A stretch of DNA of 64,000 nucleotides from DASQZK01 sp963809925 (lineage in GTDB: Bacteria > Bacteroidota > Bacteroidia > Bacteroidales > GCA-2748055), in NCBI GenBank assembly GCA_963809925.1, contig CAWELH010000002.1:248001-312000 (forward strand), written 5' to 3'. The position numbers and the translations under genes were made by a program. Below, piece after piece: positions 35,132 to 43,733 of this stretch. The notes below the pieces were generated by a model. It was not told where the DNA came from. It ran no database searches and worked only from the letters and a program-made list of their open reading frames with translations. Each line of letters opens with the position of its first letter. The stretch's first letter is position 1.

Positions 35132-35797
35132 TCAGATAAATTCGCCGGTTCTGGCATCCACAACCTGGTAGTTTTTATCGATGATCAGATCAGCGAGGGC
35201 TTTGAGAGAACGTACGTTCTGGTGTTCTTTTTCAAGGACGGCCATGCGGAAATCATTAAGGTTTTCCTTCCCACGCTGGATTTGCGATATTTTTGTTTCG
35301 TGATAATCAAGATCGATAAAAACTCTGAGATCCAGTCCGTCAGCTTTGAGGGCATACAAACCATCGACAACAAGGAGGTCTATCTTTTTAAAATCGGTTA
35401 TCAGCTTGTCGACCTGTTCTGGTATGATATCTATGCAAGGCATCATTGATTCCCTGTCTTCCTTAAAATCCTGAATATTGCGGTGGATCAGGTTCCAGTC
35501 ATACTCATGAAGGCCGACCGTTTCGATCCCCTGAACACGACGCCATTCGGTCCTGAGCAAAGGAGGTACTTTATAGTAATCATCAGCATGCAAAATTTTT
35601 ACCCTGATGTGTTCTTCTTTAAGTCGTTTGGCAAGCGAGTGAGAAACCTCGGATTTTCCGGCACCTGATTCTCCGGAAATGCCGATAATGTATTTGTAAT
35701 CTTTGCTTAATTTGTCGCGCTCAAGAATAACCCTCTTAGCGATGACTTCAGCAGCAGCAATATGCATTTCACGGATAATGAGAATATCACCAAGCAT
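35132..35797 (-). CDS. Uridine kinase/phosphoribulokinase-like P-loop kinase
   Basis: A 221-residue P-loop kinase. The Walker A motif GESGAGKS is at residues 42-49 (context GISGESGAGKSEVSHSLAKR), and LLVVDGLYAL is the strand typical of the uridine kinase/phosphoribulokinase/panK group. HADDYYKVPP after Walker A resembles the substrate-binding region of uridine kinases. The true substrate may be a nucleoside or a sugar. It lies 70 bases downstream of the GH65/HAD fusion gene on the same strand, so it may be co-expressed with it and act on a product of disaccharide breakdown. Confidence 0.82.
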   Translation of the reverse strand: MLGDILIIREMHIAAAEVIAKRVILERDKLSKDYKYIIGISGESGAGKSEVSHSLAKRLKEEHIRVKILHADDYYKVPPLLRTEWRRVQGIETVGLHEYDWNLIHRNIQDFKEDRESMMPCIDIIPEQVDKLITDFKKIDLLVVDGLYALKADGLDLRVFIDLDYHETKISQIQRGKENLNDFRMAVLEKEHQNVRSLKALADLIIDKNYQVVDARTGEFI

Positions 35798-35819
35798 ATT
35801 TATGAAATTAAGTTGATTT

Positions 35820-35827
35820 CAAAAATA
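35820..35827 (-). promoter_or_regulatory. Candidate -7 box for the P-loop kinase gene
   Basis: On the minus strand TATTTTTG matches TAnnTTTG and ends 22 bases before the start codon at 35797. The -33 box is not evident. It would give the kinase its own start besides any read-through from the GH65/HAD gene. Confidence 0.33.
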
Positions 35828-35866
35828 ACAGCAATTCTTAATATTCCCACTAAATTGTCTAACTTT

Positions 35867-38800
35867 TTAAAATGTCAGCGCTAAGACCTGGCTGTTTTGC
35901 AATTCATATCTCACCCCTTTCACAAATATCACACCTTTAGTTGCATTCTCCGGTTTAAAAGTAATAGTGATCTTCTCACGCGTAATCTCAAAATGATAAT
36001 GATCCTTGTTAAACACAAAGTTAAAACTCAGCTTTTTCCACCCTTCCGGCAGATCCGGATCGAGACGGAGTGCATCACCATGCCAGTTAAGGCCTCCAAA
36101 GGTAGTGAATGCATTGAGAACAGTTCCACCCATTACTCCGACATGGATACCTTCACCGGTTGTACCTCCCTGGATATCGACGAAATCACTTGAAAGTGCT
36201 TCCATATACATCTCACTGCACAAAGCTTTGTTACCGGTCAGTTTTGCAAGGTATGCGTGTACAACGCGGCTGAGCGTAGAGCCGTGCGATGTACGCTGCA
36301 AATAATAATCAAAATTCTTTCTCAGGCCATCCACATCAAACGAATAGCCCATGTCACGTATGATTTGCGTAACCTCTTCCTGGTCGAGGTTATAGAATAT
36401 CATGAGTGTTCCTGCCTGCTTGGCAACCTTGTAATCGTCAGGAGAATTGTCTTCTGCTTTCAGGATCCTGTCCATACGGTGTATATCGTCATATTTCTTC
36501 CTGTATTCATCCCAGTCGAGTTCCTTAAGCCCAAAATAGCCGTCAAATTGTTCGATCACACCATCCTTGCTGATGTTAAGCTTCATATTCAGGCTCATAT
36601 CCTTCCATTTTACCAGCTCTTCTTTTTTCAGCCCGATCTTTTCAACAATTCTTTTCCTTTCCGAAATCTCAAGCATATCCATAAATTCAAATGCCTTTTT
36701 CATCCCCCAGGCAACCATAATATTGATGTAGGCATTATCCCTTATTCCTCCATGTGTTGCGCCCGGAAGTTTCTCATGAAATTCGTCAGGGCCCATAACT
36801 CTGTCGATGGAATACCGTCCGTTTTTTTCATTTTTAACTGCCTTCGACGCCCAGAACCGGCAAATCTCAAAAAACATTTCCGTACCATATTGATTCATAA
36901 AATCCTGGTCGCCACGAATTTTGAAGTACTGCCAGATATTATAAGCGATGGCGGAGGAAATATGTCTCTGCAGAGAACTATAATCCCTACCCCACTCCCC
37001 CGACACGGGATTAAGGTGTAAAACCTGTGTCTCCTCTCTTCCGTCGCTGCCACTCTGCCAAGGAAACATCGCTCCCTCATAGTCATTTTCCCTGGCATAT
37101 TTCCTTGCCATATTCAGGCGGCGGTAGCGGTACATCAAAACAGACCGTGCGGTCCCGGGATAAAAAGCAGCGAAAAATGGCAGAACATATAATTCATCCC
37201 AGAATATATGACCACGATACGCTTCACCGTGAAGACCTCTGGCAGGGATCCCGGCATCAAGATATTTATGGTGCGGGGAGGCTGTAATCTGGAGATGGTA
37301 GATATGGAGTCTCAGCAGCATTTGTACATAACGGTTGCCAAGTACCTCGACATCGGTCTTTTCCCACAGCTTTTCCCAGACTGAAATACTGTCACGGGCA
37401 ATTTCTTCAAAATCTGCAGCCGACGATAGCTGGTCCATCACGGCGCCAAGTGAGTTATTCACTTCAAAGTCCCTGGAATTATGGATGCAAACCAGCTTTC
37501 TGAGACAGACACGCTGATTTATTACCACATTGCATTCATAGTAAGAAGTTGCCTGCCCTTTCTCCGATTCAAAAGTGGTCCGGTTAAGGATTTTGCCCTC
37601 CAGCCTGACGTCCGGTTTTTGTGCTACTGAGACGGTGATATCCGACTGGTTTGTCCTCACGATGACATAATCGATGCCGTTCATAGAACCCTGATCAAGC
37701 TGGTCGAGATGATGCTGGTCGAGCTCTCTGTATCGTTCAACACCATCATTTATCAGATCACCGTCGAGGGATGATTTAAGCTCAATTTTTCCTGAATAAT
37801 TTAAAGGTGTTACTGTGTATTCAAGTCCGGCCATATGGGGATCGGCCATACTAATGAATCGAAGAGACTCAACAAGGGTCTCCTTGCCGTCTGAATGTTT
37901 TACAATCAGTGAACGGTTAAGCAAACCGGTTTTCAGGTTGAGTCTTCGCTCGTTTAGATAGAATTCATGCCTATTGGGATCAAACCATTCCCCATCGTCA
38001 ACCCGGAAACTGACCGGCAGCCAATTAATAAAATTCACAAAATCTTCGTTTTCAATCCATCGGTCTTCGACCTTGGATTTTCTTCGGTTATATAGACCTG
38101 TCATATAACTGCCTGGATAATTATATTCTCCGGCAGTACTCTCCTCCATGGCTCCCCTGGTGGCAAAAAATCCATTTCCGGTGGTGAGGAGTGCTTCTCT
38201 CGATTTCTCCTTTTCCTTTTCATACGATTTATAGATCACCGACCATTTCATTCCGGGAAGGTCCTTCGTGAACCAGCTATCGACCGCATCCAACCCGCCA
38301 AACTCACCGATGTCCTCAACAACAATATCAGCACCGTTTTTGCGTAATTCCTCAACATTTCCTTCCCTGGCAATGCCCAGAGTGAGTCCAAATCCTCCAG
38401 CAGCGCCTGCCTGAACACCGCTAACCGCGTCTTCCACGACTACCGAACGATCATATGAAACCCCGAGATTATCGCAGGCAGTTTTAAAAATATCCGGTTC
38501 CGGCTTACCTTTCAGTCCAAGTGACACCGAAACGATCCCGTCGACCCTGGTTTCAAAAAGACTCATAAGCCCCAATGTATCAAGTACTCTTTTACAGTTT
38601 TTGCTTGAAGAAGCCACACCGATTTTTATCCCTTCGGCTTTCAGCTCCTTAATGAAGGTAAGACTGGTTTCATATACTTCAACGCCATCCTTGTCGAGCG
38701 TATCATTAAAGTAATTGTTTTTCCTGTTCCCCAGACCGCAAACCGTTTCCTTTTCCGGATCATCAGAAGGTTCACCAAACGGAATATCAATGTCCCTGGA

Positions 38801-39022
38801 TTTTAAAAAATCAGCAACGCCTTTGTATCTCGGTTTACCATCCACAAAAGGCAGGTAGTCCTTTTCATGGGTAAATTCTTCAAATGGTTCCTTGTATTTT
38901 TTTTCCCGGAATTTCAGGTAGTCGTTAAACATTCTTGTCCAGGCTACAGAATGGACAATGGCAGTTTTTGTGATAACACCGTCAAGATCGAAAATAACGG
39001 CATCAAAGAAATGTTTTTTCAT
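35867..39022 (-). CDS. Fusion: beta-phosphoglucomutase-like HAD domain + GH65 disaccharide phosphorylase
   Basis: A 1051-residue two-domain protein. The N-terminal HAD domain (about residues 1-250) has nucleophile DLDGVIT (Asp12, Asp14), IGVASSSKNCKRVL and VVVEDAVSGVQAG, as in beta-phosphoglucomutase. The C-terminal GH65 part (about 260-1051) has the N-terminal beta domain, the (alpha/alpha)6 barrel with the catalytic-acid motif GPDEFHE (Glu near 742) and the C-terminal beta sandwich; GAMFPWQSGSDGREETQ is another hallmark. GH65 phosphorylases split trehalose, kojibiose, nigerose or maltose with phosphate to glucose and beta-glucose-1-phosphate, which the HAD domain would convert to glucose-6-phosphate. 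The fusion channels the product. It is cytoplasmic and divergent from the OtsAB fusion over 253 bases. Which disaccharide is used is undecided. Confidence 0.9.
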   Translation of the reverse strand: MKKHFFDAVIFDLDGVITKTAIVHSVAWTRMFNDYLKFREKKYKEPFEEFTHEKDYLPFVDGKPRYKGVADFLKSRDIDIPFGEPSDDPEKETVCGLGNRKNNYFNDTLDKDGVEVYETSLTFIKELKAEGIKIGVASSSKNCKRVLDTLGLMSLFETRVDGIVSVSLGLKGKPEPDIFKTACDNLGVSYDRSVVVEDAVSGVQAGAAGGFGLTLGIAREGNVEELRKNGADIVVEDIGEFGGLDAVDSWFTKDLPGMKWSVIYKSYEKEKEKSREALLTTGNGFFATRGAMEESTAGEYNYPGSYMTGLYNRRKSKVEDRWIENEDFVNFINWLPVSFRVDDGEWFDPNRHEFYLNERRLNLKTGLLNRSLIVKHSDGKETLVESLRFISMADPHMAGLEYTVTPLNYSGKIELKSSLDGDLINDGVERYRELDQHHLDQLDQGSMNGIDYVIVRTNQSDITVSVAQKPDVRLEGKILNRTTFESEKGQATSYYECNVVINQRVCLRKLVCIHNSRDFEVNNSLGAVMDQLSSAADFEEIARDSISVWEKLWEKTDVEVLGNRYVQMLLRLHIYHLQITASPHHKYLDAGIPARGLHGEAYRGHIFWDELYVLPFFAAFYPGTARSVLMYRYRRLNMARKYARENDYEGAMFPWQSGSDGREETQVLHLNPVSGEWGRDYSSLQRHISSAIAYNIWQYFKIRGDQDFMNQYGTEMFFEICRFWASKAVKNEKNGRYSIDRVMGPDEFHEKLPGATHGGIRDNAYINIMVAWGMKKAFEFMDMLEISERKRIVEKIGLKKEELVKWKDMSLNMKLNISKDGVIEQFDGYFGLKELDWDEYRKKYDDIHRMDRILKAEDNSPDDYKVAKQAGTLMIFYNLDQEEVTQIIRDMGYSFDVDGLRKNFDYYLQRTSHGSTLSRVVHAYLAKLTGNKALCSEMYMEALSSDFVDIQGGTTGEGIHVGVMGGTVLNAFTTFGGLNWHGDALRLDPDLPEGWKKLSFNFVFNKDHYHFEITREKITITFKPENATKGVIFVKGVRYELQNSQVLALTF

Positions 39023-39275
39023 GAAAAAATATCTTTTTTAAAGGCAACTGATTCAGAGCAGTTTGTCCATAAAATACAGGGATTACATTGACAGCTCTCT
39101 GTCGGAATGCGGAATAGATACGGATGCAGGTCAGCATATAAACGTCGGTGATAAGAACTGTTTCCCATTGACTAAAATCATTGGATTAATGAACTTTCCA
39201 ATAAATTAAAACGTTTCGTGGCTTTAATTTGTTGATCTATTACTGTATTTTTATTAATACAACAAGAGGGAGACC
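39023..39275. promoter_or_regulatory. Divergent control region of GH65/HAD and OtsAB genes
   Basis: A 253-base spacer without a gene. On the plus strand TTTG at 39228-39231 and TATTTTTA at 39246-39253 loosely resemble a -33/-7 pair, but the spacing (14 bases) is short and the final G is missing. GAGGGAG just before the ATG at 39276 is a Shine-Dalgarno-like tract, uncommon in this phylum. Confidence 0.35.
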
Positions 39276-41489
39276 ATGGGCCGACTAATTTTTGTATCAA
39301 ATCTTTTACCTCTCAAAATTCACGAATCAAAAAAGGGAGATATATCCTTAGTTCCGCGTATTGGTGGCTTCACAAGCGGACTTGAAAAATTCTACACAAA
39401 AAATGAATCTCTGTGGGTTGGATGGACCGGTCTCGACCGAAGGGATATCCCGATCGACAAGCGCGAGAAGATCAACAATGAGCTGCGATCCAGGAATTGT
39501 TACCCGGTCACACTCAGGAAGAAAGAACGCGAACTTTATCTTGAAGGCTTTGCCAACAGTACCTTGTGGCCCTTGTTTCATTACTACAATGAGAAATCCA
39601 CCTACAGAGAAAATGAGTGGAAACAATACGTCAGGGTAAACAGGAAGTATGCGGATGAGCTGGAAAAAATTATTCATGATGACGACCAGGTTTGGATCCA
39701 TGACTTTCATCTGATGCTCCTTCCAAAAATGCTCAGGGACCGTTACCCGGAACTTTCTATTGGGTATTTTCAACATGTTCCCTACCCTTCCTACGAAGTT
39801 TTCAGGCTTCTGCCATGGCGTATCGACATCCTGGAAGGGCTTTTGGGTGCGGATCTAATCGGCTTCCATACCTACGATTATGAGCGACATTTTATAAGTT
39901 CCCTGCGCCGGCTGATGGGGCTTGATACATATTTTAACCAGATCAGGTACAAAAGCAGGGTGGTCAAAGTTGATAATTTCCCGATGGGGATCGATTACGA
40001 AAAGTTTCATGCCCGGGCAACAGAGATCAGCGAGAAGATACCGGAGAAACTGAAAAAATTTCAAGATGAAATAGAAAAACACGTACGGGTTAAGCCCGAG
40101 AACAAGATCATCCTTTTGCTGGAAAGACTCGATTATACCAAAGGCCTTATCAACAGGTTAAAGGCTTACCGGGAATTTCTTGAAACCCACACCGAATACA
40201 ATGGTAAAGTTTCGCTGTTGATGTATATTACCACACTCCGGGAAAATGATCTTGAAAATAAACAGATCAAAGGGGAGCTTGACCGGCAGGTTGGAAAACT
40301 AAACAGTGAATATGGCAGGATTGACTGGACACCTGTATTTTATTTCTTCAAGGAACTTAAATTTGACCAGCTTGTCCAGGTATATCTTTCTGCCGACATT
40401 GCCCTGGTGACACCTTTAAGAGACGGAATGAACCTCGTCAGCAAAGAGTTCATCGCCAGCAAACCGAATAAAGAAGGGGTGCTCATTCTTTCTGAAATGG
40501 CCGGAGCTTCGAAGGAGATGGGTGAGGCAGTAATTGTAAACCCAAATAACCGGGCTGAAATTGCAGAAGCGATATTCCAGTCCCTTTCAATGCCGGTGGA
40601 GGAACAGGTCGAAAGGAATACGGCGTTACAAAAAAGACTCTCCACCTATACTGAATCCAAATGGGCTTCAGATTTTCTCGCGGCGCTTCAGGATGTTAAG
40701 AAAATCCAGGAAACGAATTTAACCCATAAAATAAACCATCGAATTTCCACCGCGATTCATGCCCGTTACCAGGCAACAAAAAAACGAATTATTTTTCTTG
40801 ATTATGATGGGACGCTGCAGGGCTTTTTCAAAGATCCGCAGGATGCAAAACCAGATAAAGAACTATATAAAATCATCCGGGCGCTTTCGGGTGATAAAAA
40901 AAACCTTGTTGTTATAATAAGCGGCCGTGATAAAGAGACCCTGTCTACGTGGTTTGATGGTGACTGGCAACTCGGATTTATTGCAGAACATGGCGTATGG
41001 CAAAAGGAAATTGGAGGAGAATGGCGAATGCTCGACTCCATCGACAGAGAATGGCTAGAGATCATCAAACCTGTTTTGGATTTTTATGTCGACAGAACAC
41101 CCAGGAGCTTTATCGAAGAAAAGAATTACTCTCTGGTATGGCACTACAGGGACTCCGACCCCGACCTTGGGATGCAGCGGGCCTACGAGTTAAAAGACGA
41201 GTTGCAGAGCCTCGTTACAAATCTCAACCTCGAAATCATGGATGGCGACAAAGTCATCGAAATAAAGAATTCCGGAATTAACAAAGGCAGGGCTGCCTTA
41301 TTACGTATGGGTAAAACAAAATTTGACTTCATCATGGCTATGGGTGACGACTGGACTGATGAATTCACCTTTGAATCCTTGCCCGAAGATGCCATCACCA
41401 TAAAAGTCGGACTGAAATCAACGAAAGCCAGGTATTTTGTCGATAATTACAAAAATATACGGGAATTCCTTAAAACCTTAGTCGGGTAA
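39276..41489 (+). CDS. Trehalose-6-phosphate synthase/phosphatase fusion (OtsA-OtsB)
   Basis: The 737-residue protein joins a GT20 trehalose-6-phosphate synthase (about residues 1-470) and an HAD trehalose phosphatase (about 500-737). Synthase motifs: GRLIFVSNLLPLKI, GGFTSGLEKFY, VWIHDFHLMLLP, LLERLDYTKGL and TPLRDGMNLVSKEF. Phosphatase motifs: FLDYDGTLQG (nucleophile Asp near residue 508), VIISGRDKETL and MAMGDDWTDEFTF. It makes trehalose from UDP-glucose and glucose-6-phosphate in the cytoplasm. Its divergent neighbour, the GH65/HAD fusion, may break the same sugar down. The MFS gene begins two bases after its stop. Bacteroidota commonly fuse these two domains. Confidence 0.93.
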   Translation: MGRLIFVSNLLPLKIHESKKGDISLVPRIGGFTSGLEKFYTKNESLWVGWTGLDRRDIPIDKREKINNELRSRNCYPVTLRKKERELYLEGFANSTLWPLFHYYNEKSTYRENEWKQYVRVNRKYADELEKIIHDDDQVWIHDFHLMLLPKMLRDRYPELSIGYFQHVPYPSYEVFRLLPWRIDILEGLLGADLIGFHTYDYERHFISSLRRLMGLDTYFNQIRYKSRVVKVDNFPMGIDYEKFHARATEISEKIPEKLKKFQDEIEKHVRVKPENKIILLLERLDYTKGLINRLKAYREFLETHTEYNGKVSLLMYITTLRENDLENKQIKGELDRQVGKLNSEYGRIDWTPVFYFFKELKFDQLVQVYLSADIALVTPLRDGMNLVSKEFIASKPNKEGVLILSEMAGASKEMGEAVIVNPNNRAEIAEAIFQSLSMPVEEQVERNTALQKRLSTYTESKWASDFLAALQDVKKIQETNLTHKINHRISTAIHARYQATKKRIIFLDYDGTLQGFFKDPQDAKPDKELYKIIRALSGDKKNLVVIISGRDKETLSTWFDGDWQLGFIAEHGVWQKEIGGEWRMLDSIDREWLEIIKPVLDFYVDRTPRSFIEEKNYSLVWHYRDSDPDLGMQRAYELKDELQSLVTNLNLEIMDGDKVIEIKNSGINKGRAALLRMGKTKFDFIMAMGDDWTDEFTFESLPEDAITIKVGLKSTKARYFVDNYKNIREFLKTLVG

Positions 41490-41491
41490 TT

Positions 41492-42784
41492 ATGTTGTCG
41501 AACCGTTCAGGTGACATCAGCGTGAATCGACAGTTCAGAAAGTTTCAGGCATACGGATTTCTCAAAAATCTGAGGTTTTTCGATCCTTTTCTGATGCTGT
41601 TCTTCCTGGAAAAGGGCCTCAGCTACCTTGAGATCGGAACTATATATGCCATCCGCGAAATCACCATCAACCTTTTTGAAATCCCAAGCGGACTTGTTGC
41701 CGACACCTGGGGACGCCGGCGGACACTGGAAGGCTCATTTATATTTTACATCCTTTCTTTTGTCCTGTTCTATCTGACCTCCGACTATCGATGGTTCATC
41801 GTGGCCATGATATTGTTCTCTGTTGGAGAAGCTTTCCGGAGTGGAGTTCACAAAGCGATGATCTTTGAGTACCTTAGAATACAAGGATGGGAAGAGCGGA
41901 AGGTGAAGTATTATGGCCGGACGAGAAGTGCATCACAAAACGGGTCGGCAGTTTCCTCGGTCATCGCCGCGCTGGTTGTATTGTGGAGTGGAAAATACAG
42001 TACTATATTTCTGCTTTCCACCATCCCTTATCTTGCCGATCTGTTTCTGATTCTTAGTTACCCTGCAGAACTTGATGGGGAAACGAAGTCGATAAGCCGT
42101 GGTAGAGTGTTGGCCCAATTTGCGGAGACATTCCATGATTTCAGAAACTTCTTCACTCGTTGGGATTTTTTCCGAAAGATTCTTAGTCTTTCTTCATTTA
42201 CAGGATACTACAAAGCCTCGAAAGACTACCTCCAGCCGGTGATCAAATCCGGCGCTCTGATGTTGCCAGTATTTCTTGCTTTACAGAATAAGCAGAGAAC
42301 GGCCATCCTTATAGGAATTATTTACGCCTTCATCTATATACTTAACGCGTTCTCCTCCAGATATTCAGAACGATTTCTTAAGCGATTTGGAAACTATGAA
42401 AGGGCCCTGAAATTGACTCTTATGGCCGGATTGTTTTCCGGTATCACGGCAGGTATTCTATTCAAAGCCAATATGGAACTTCTTGCCGTCGTTCCTTTTC
42501 TCCTTATTTTTAGTATGGAAAATATCCGCAAACCGTTAGGCATTGCCTACGTCTCTGAGAACATGGAACGAAATCTTCTCGCTTCATCCCTCTCAGCGGA
42601 ATCACAGGTCTCGTCGGTTATTGCAGGAGGTATAGCGATTCTGCTCGGGTTTTTTGCTGACAGATTCTCGATCGGTACCAGCTTCATCGTGGTGTCGGCA
42701 ATTCTACTTCTGGTATCCTCTTTAGTCTTCCGCACACCCCTTTGGAAACAGAAACACCGTTTATCCATAGTGAATAAACGGTGA
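41492..42784 (+). CDS. MFS transporter
   Basis: A 430-residue, roughly 12-helix membrane protein of the major facilitator superfamily. The loop after helix 2 reads GLVADTWGRRRTLEGS, the MFS motif A variant (GxLaDrxGrrxxl). A mid-protein loop of charged residues separates the two six-helix halves, and a basic C-terminal tail follows. Substrate not readable; sugar or drug transport is possible. The start lies two bases after the OtsAB stop, so it is co-transcribed and could move trehalose or a related solute. It ends just before the tRNA-Thr gene on the other strand. Confidence 0.82.
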   Translation: MLSNRSGDISVNRQFRKFQAYGFLKNLRFFDPFLMLFFLEKGLSYLEIGTIYAIREITINLFEIPSGLVADTWGRRRTLEGSFIFYILSFVLFYLTSDYRWFIVAMILFSVGEAFRSGVHKAMIFEYLRIQGWEERKVKYYGRTRSASQNGSAVSSVIAALVVLWSGKYSTIFLLSTIPYLADLFLILSYPAELDGETKSISRGRVLAQFAETFHDFRNFFTRWDFFRKILSLSSFTGYYKASKDYLQPVIKSGALMLPVFLALQNKQRTAILIGIIYAFIYILNAFSSRYSERFLKRFGNYERALKLTLMAGLFSGITAGILFKANMELLAVVPFLLIFSMENIRKPLGIAYVSENMERNLLASSLSAESQVSSVIAGGIAILLGFFADRFSIGTSFIVVSAILLLVSSLVFRTPLWKQKHRLSIVNKR

Positions 42785-42793
42785 AACATGCTG

Positions 42794-42865
42794 AGCCTCA
42801 CAGGGGATTTGAACCCCCGACCTGCTGATTACGAATCAGCTGCTCTACCGCTGAGCTAATGAGGC
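42794..42865 (-). tRNA. tRNA-Thr (anticodon CGT)
   Basis: The minus strand folds into a standard cloverleaf of 72 bases. The acceptor stem pairs GCCTCAT with GTGAGGC. The D arm reads TAGCTCAGCGGTAGAGCA. The anticodon arm is GCTGA-TTCGTAA-TCAGC, anticodon CGT, reading Thr codon ACG. The T arm is GGGGG-TTCAAAT-CCCCT. The CCA tail is not encoded. It lies 10 bases after the MFS stop. Confidence 0.95.
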
Positions 42866-42971
42866 AAAATTTCAAGTGCCGCAAAAATAAATAAATTTCG
42901 TGCACTCCGGCAAATTTAATCTTTGTTTTGGGATAAAAAAACATGGGCACTGCCCGGGATCTGGTTAGAAT

Positions 42972-43586
42972 TTATTCAAAAGGGCGGAAATGGTTCTTCT
43001 CCGCCAACAGGTTTATGATACGCGCTCTGCCCTGATGGAAAGGACCTTCATCCAGGACAACCTCCCGCTCACGAAGGGTATCGATCTTTAAATTTCCAAA
43101 ATCGTGACGAAGCTGTTCTGTAGAGTAAAGTAGGGCCAGATCCTGAGGACCACCTGATTTCCTTCCATACTGATTTTCCGAAAAAACCTCGGCAACAATT
43201 TTCCCTCCGGGTTTCAGCCATCGAACAAGATACCTGTGAAAAAGACGGCGGTCAGAGTCCGTGAGGTGAAAAAAGAAAATGCCGGCCAGATCAAAACGAT
43301 CATTTTCACCTGGATAATCCTGCCATGAACAGACCCTGTAATCGATGCTGACACCACGAAGAAATGCGAGTTCCATCGCTTTCTTTTTGGCTATCATACT
43401 GATGTCAAAAGCAAAAACTTTCCAACCGAGGCTTGCTGCGTAAACCGCATTTCTTCCTTCGCCCTCACCCGCCAGCAATAACCTGCCAGGGCTCATCGAA
43501 CTGAGAACCTCCCTGAAATAGTGATTTGGACGTGTACCATAAACATAGTCGCCAACATCATATCTCAGATCCCAGAAATGATTCAT
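42972..43586 (-). CDS. Class I SAM-dependent methyltransferase (TehB-like)
   Basis: From the ATG at 43586 the protein has about 204 residues and begins MNHFWDLRYDVGDYVYG, like many TehB/thiopurine-type methyltransferases. A GTG at 43673 would add 29 residues that do not match the family. Core motifs: RLLLAGEGEGRNAVYAASLG (motif I, GEGEGRN), VFAFDIS and FDLAGIFFFHL. The family methylates small molecules such as tellurite or thiols. It is divergent from purL, with about 150 bases between the two starts, and has no operon partner. Confidence 0.82.
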   Translation of the reverse strand: MNHFWDLRYDVGDYVYGTRPNHYFREVLSSMSPGRLLLAGEGEGRNAVYAASLGWKVFAFDISMIAKKKAMELAFLRGVSIDYRVCSWQDYPGENDRFDLAGIFFFHLTDSDRRLFHRYLVRWLKPGGKIVAEVFSENQYGRKSGGPQDLALLYSTEQLRHDFGNLKIDTLREREVVLDEGPFHQGRARIINLLAEKNHFRPFE

Positions 43587-43683
43587 GGTTTCCCGCTTTT
43601 TTAAAAACTTCAGTACTAACAAATCCACAACTGCTTTGTTGTGATAATTCAAAGAAGGGTCATCCAGATTCACGGCTAATGAC

Positions 43684-43691
43684 TATATTTG
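43684..43691 (+). promoter_or_regulatory. Candidate -7 box of purL
   Basis: TATATTTG is an exact TAnnTTTG match, 42 bases before the purL ATG at 43734. No TTTG lies at the ideal -33 distance. No guanine-rich purine riboswitch or PurR site is recognised in the short leader. Confidence 0.42.
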
Positions 43692-43733
43692 CACTGAATT
43701 TGAAAATCCCTCAATCAAATTAATTTTCTGTCA

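Noticed and set aside
36257..37021. 254-codon plus-strand open frame inside the GH65/HAD gene
   Set aside because: Antisense shadow of the GH65 barrel; its translation has no motif and its codons mirror the real gene.
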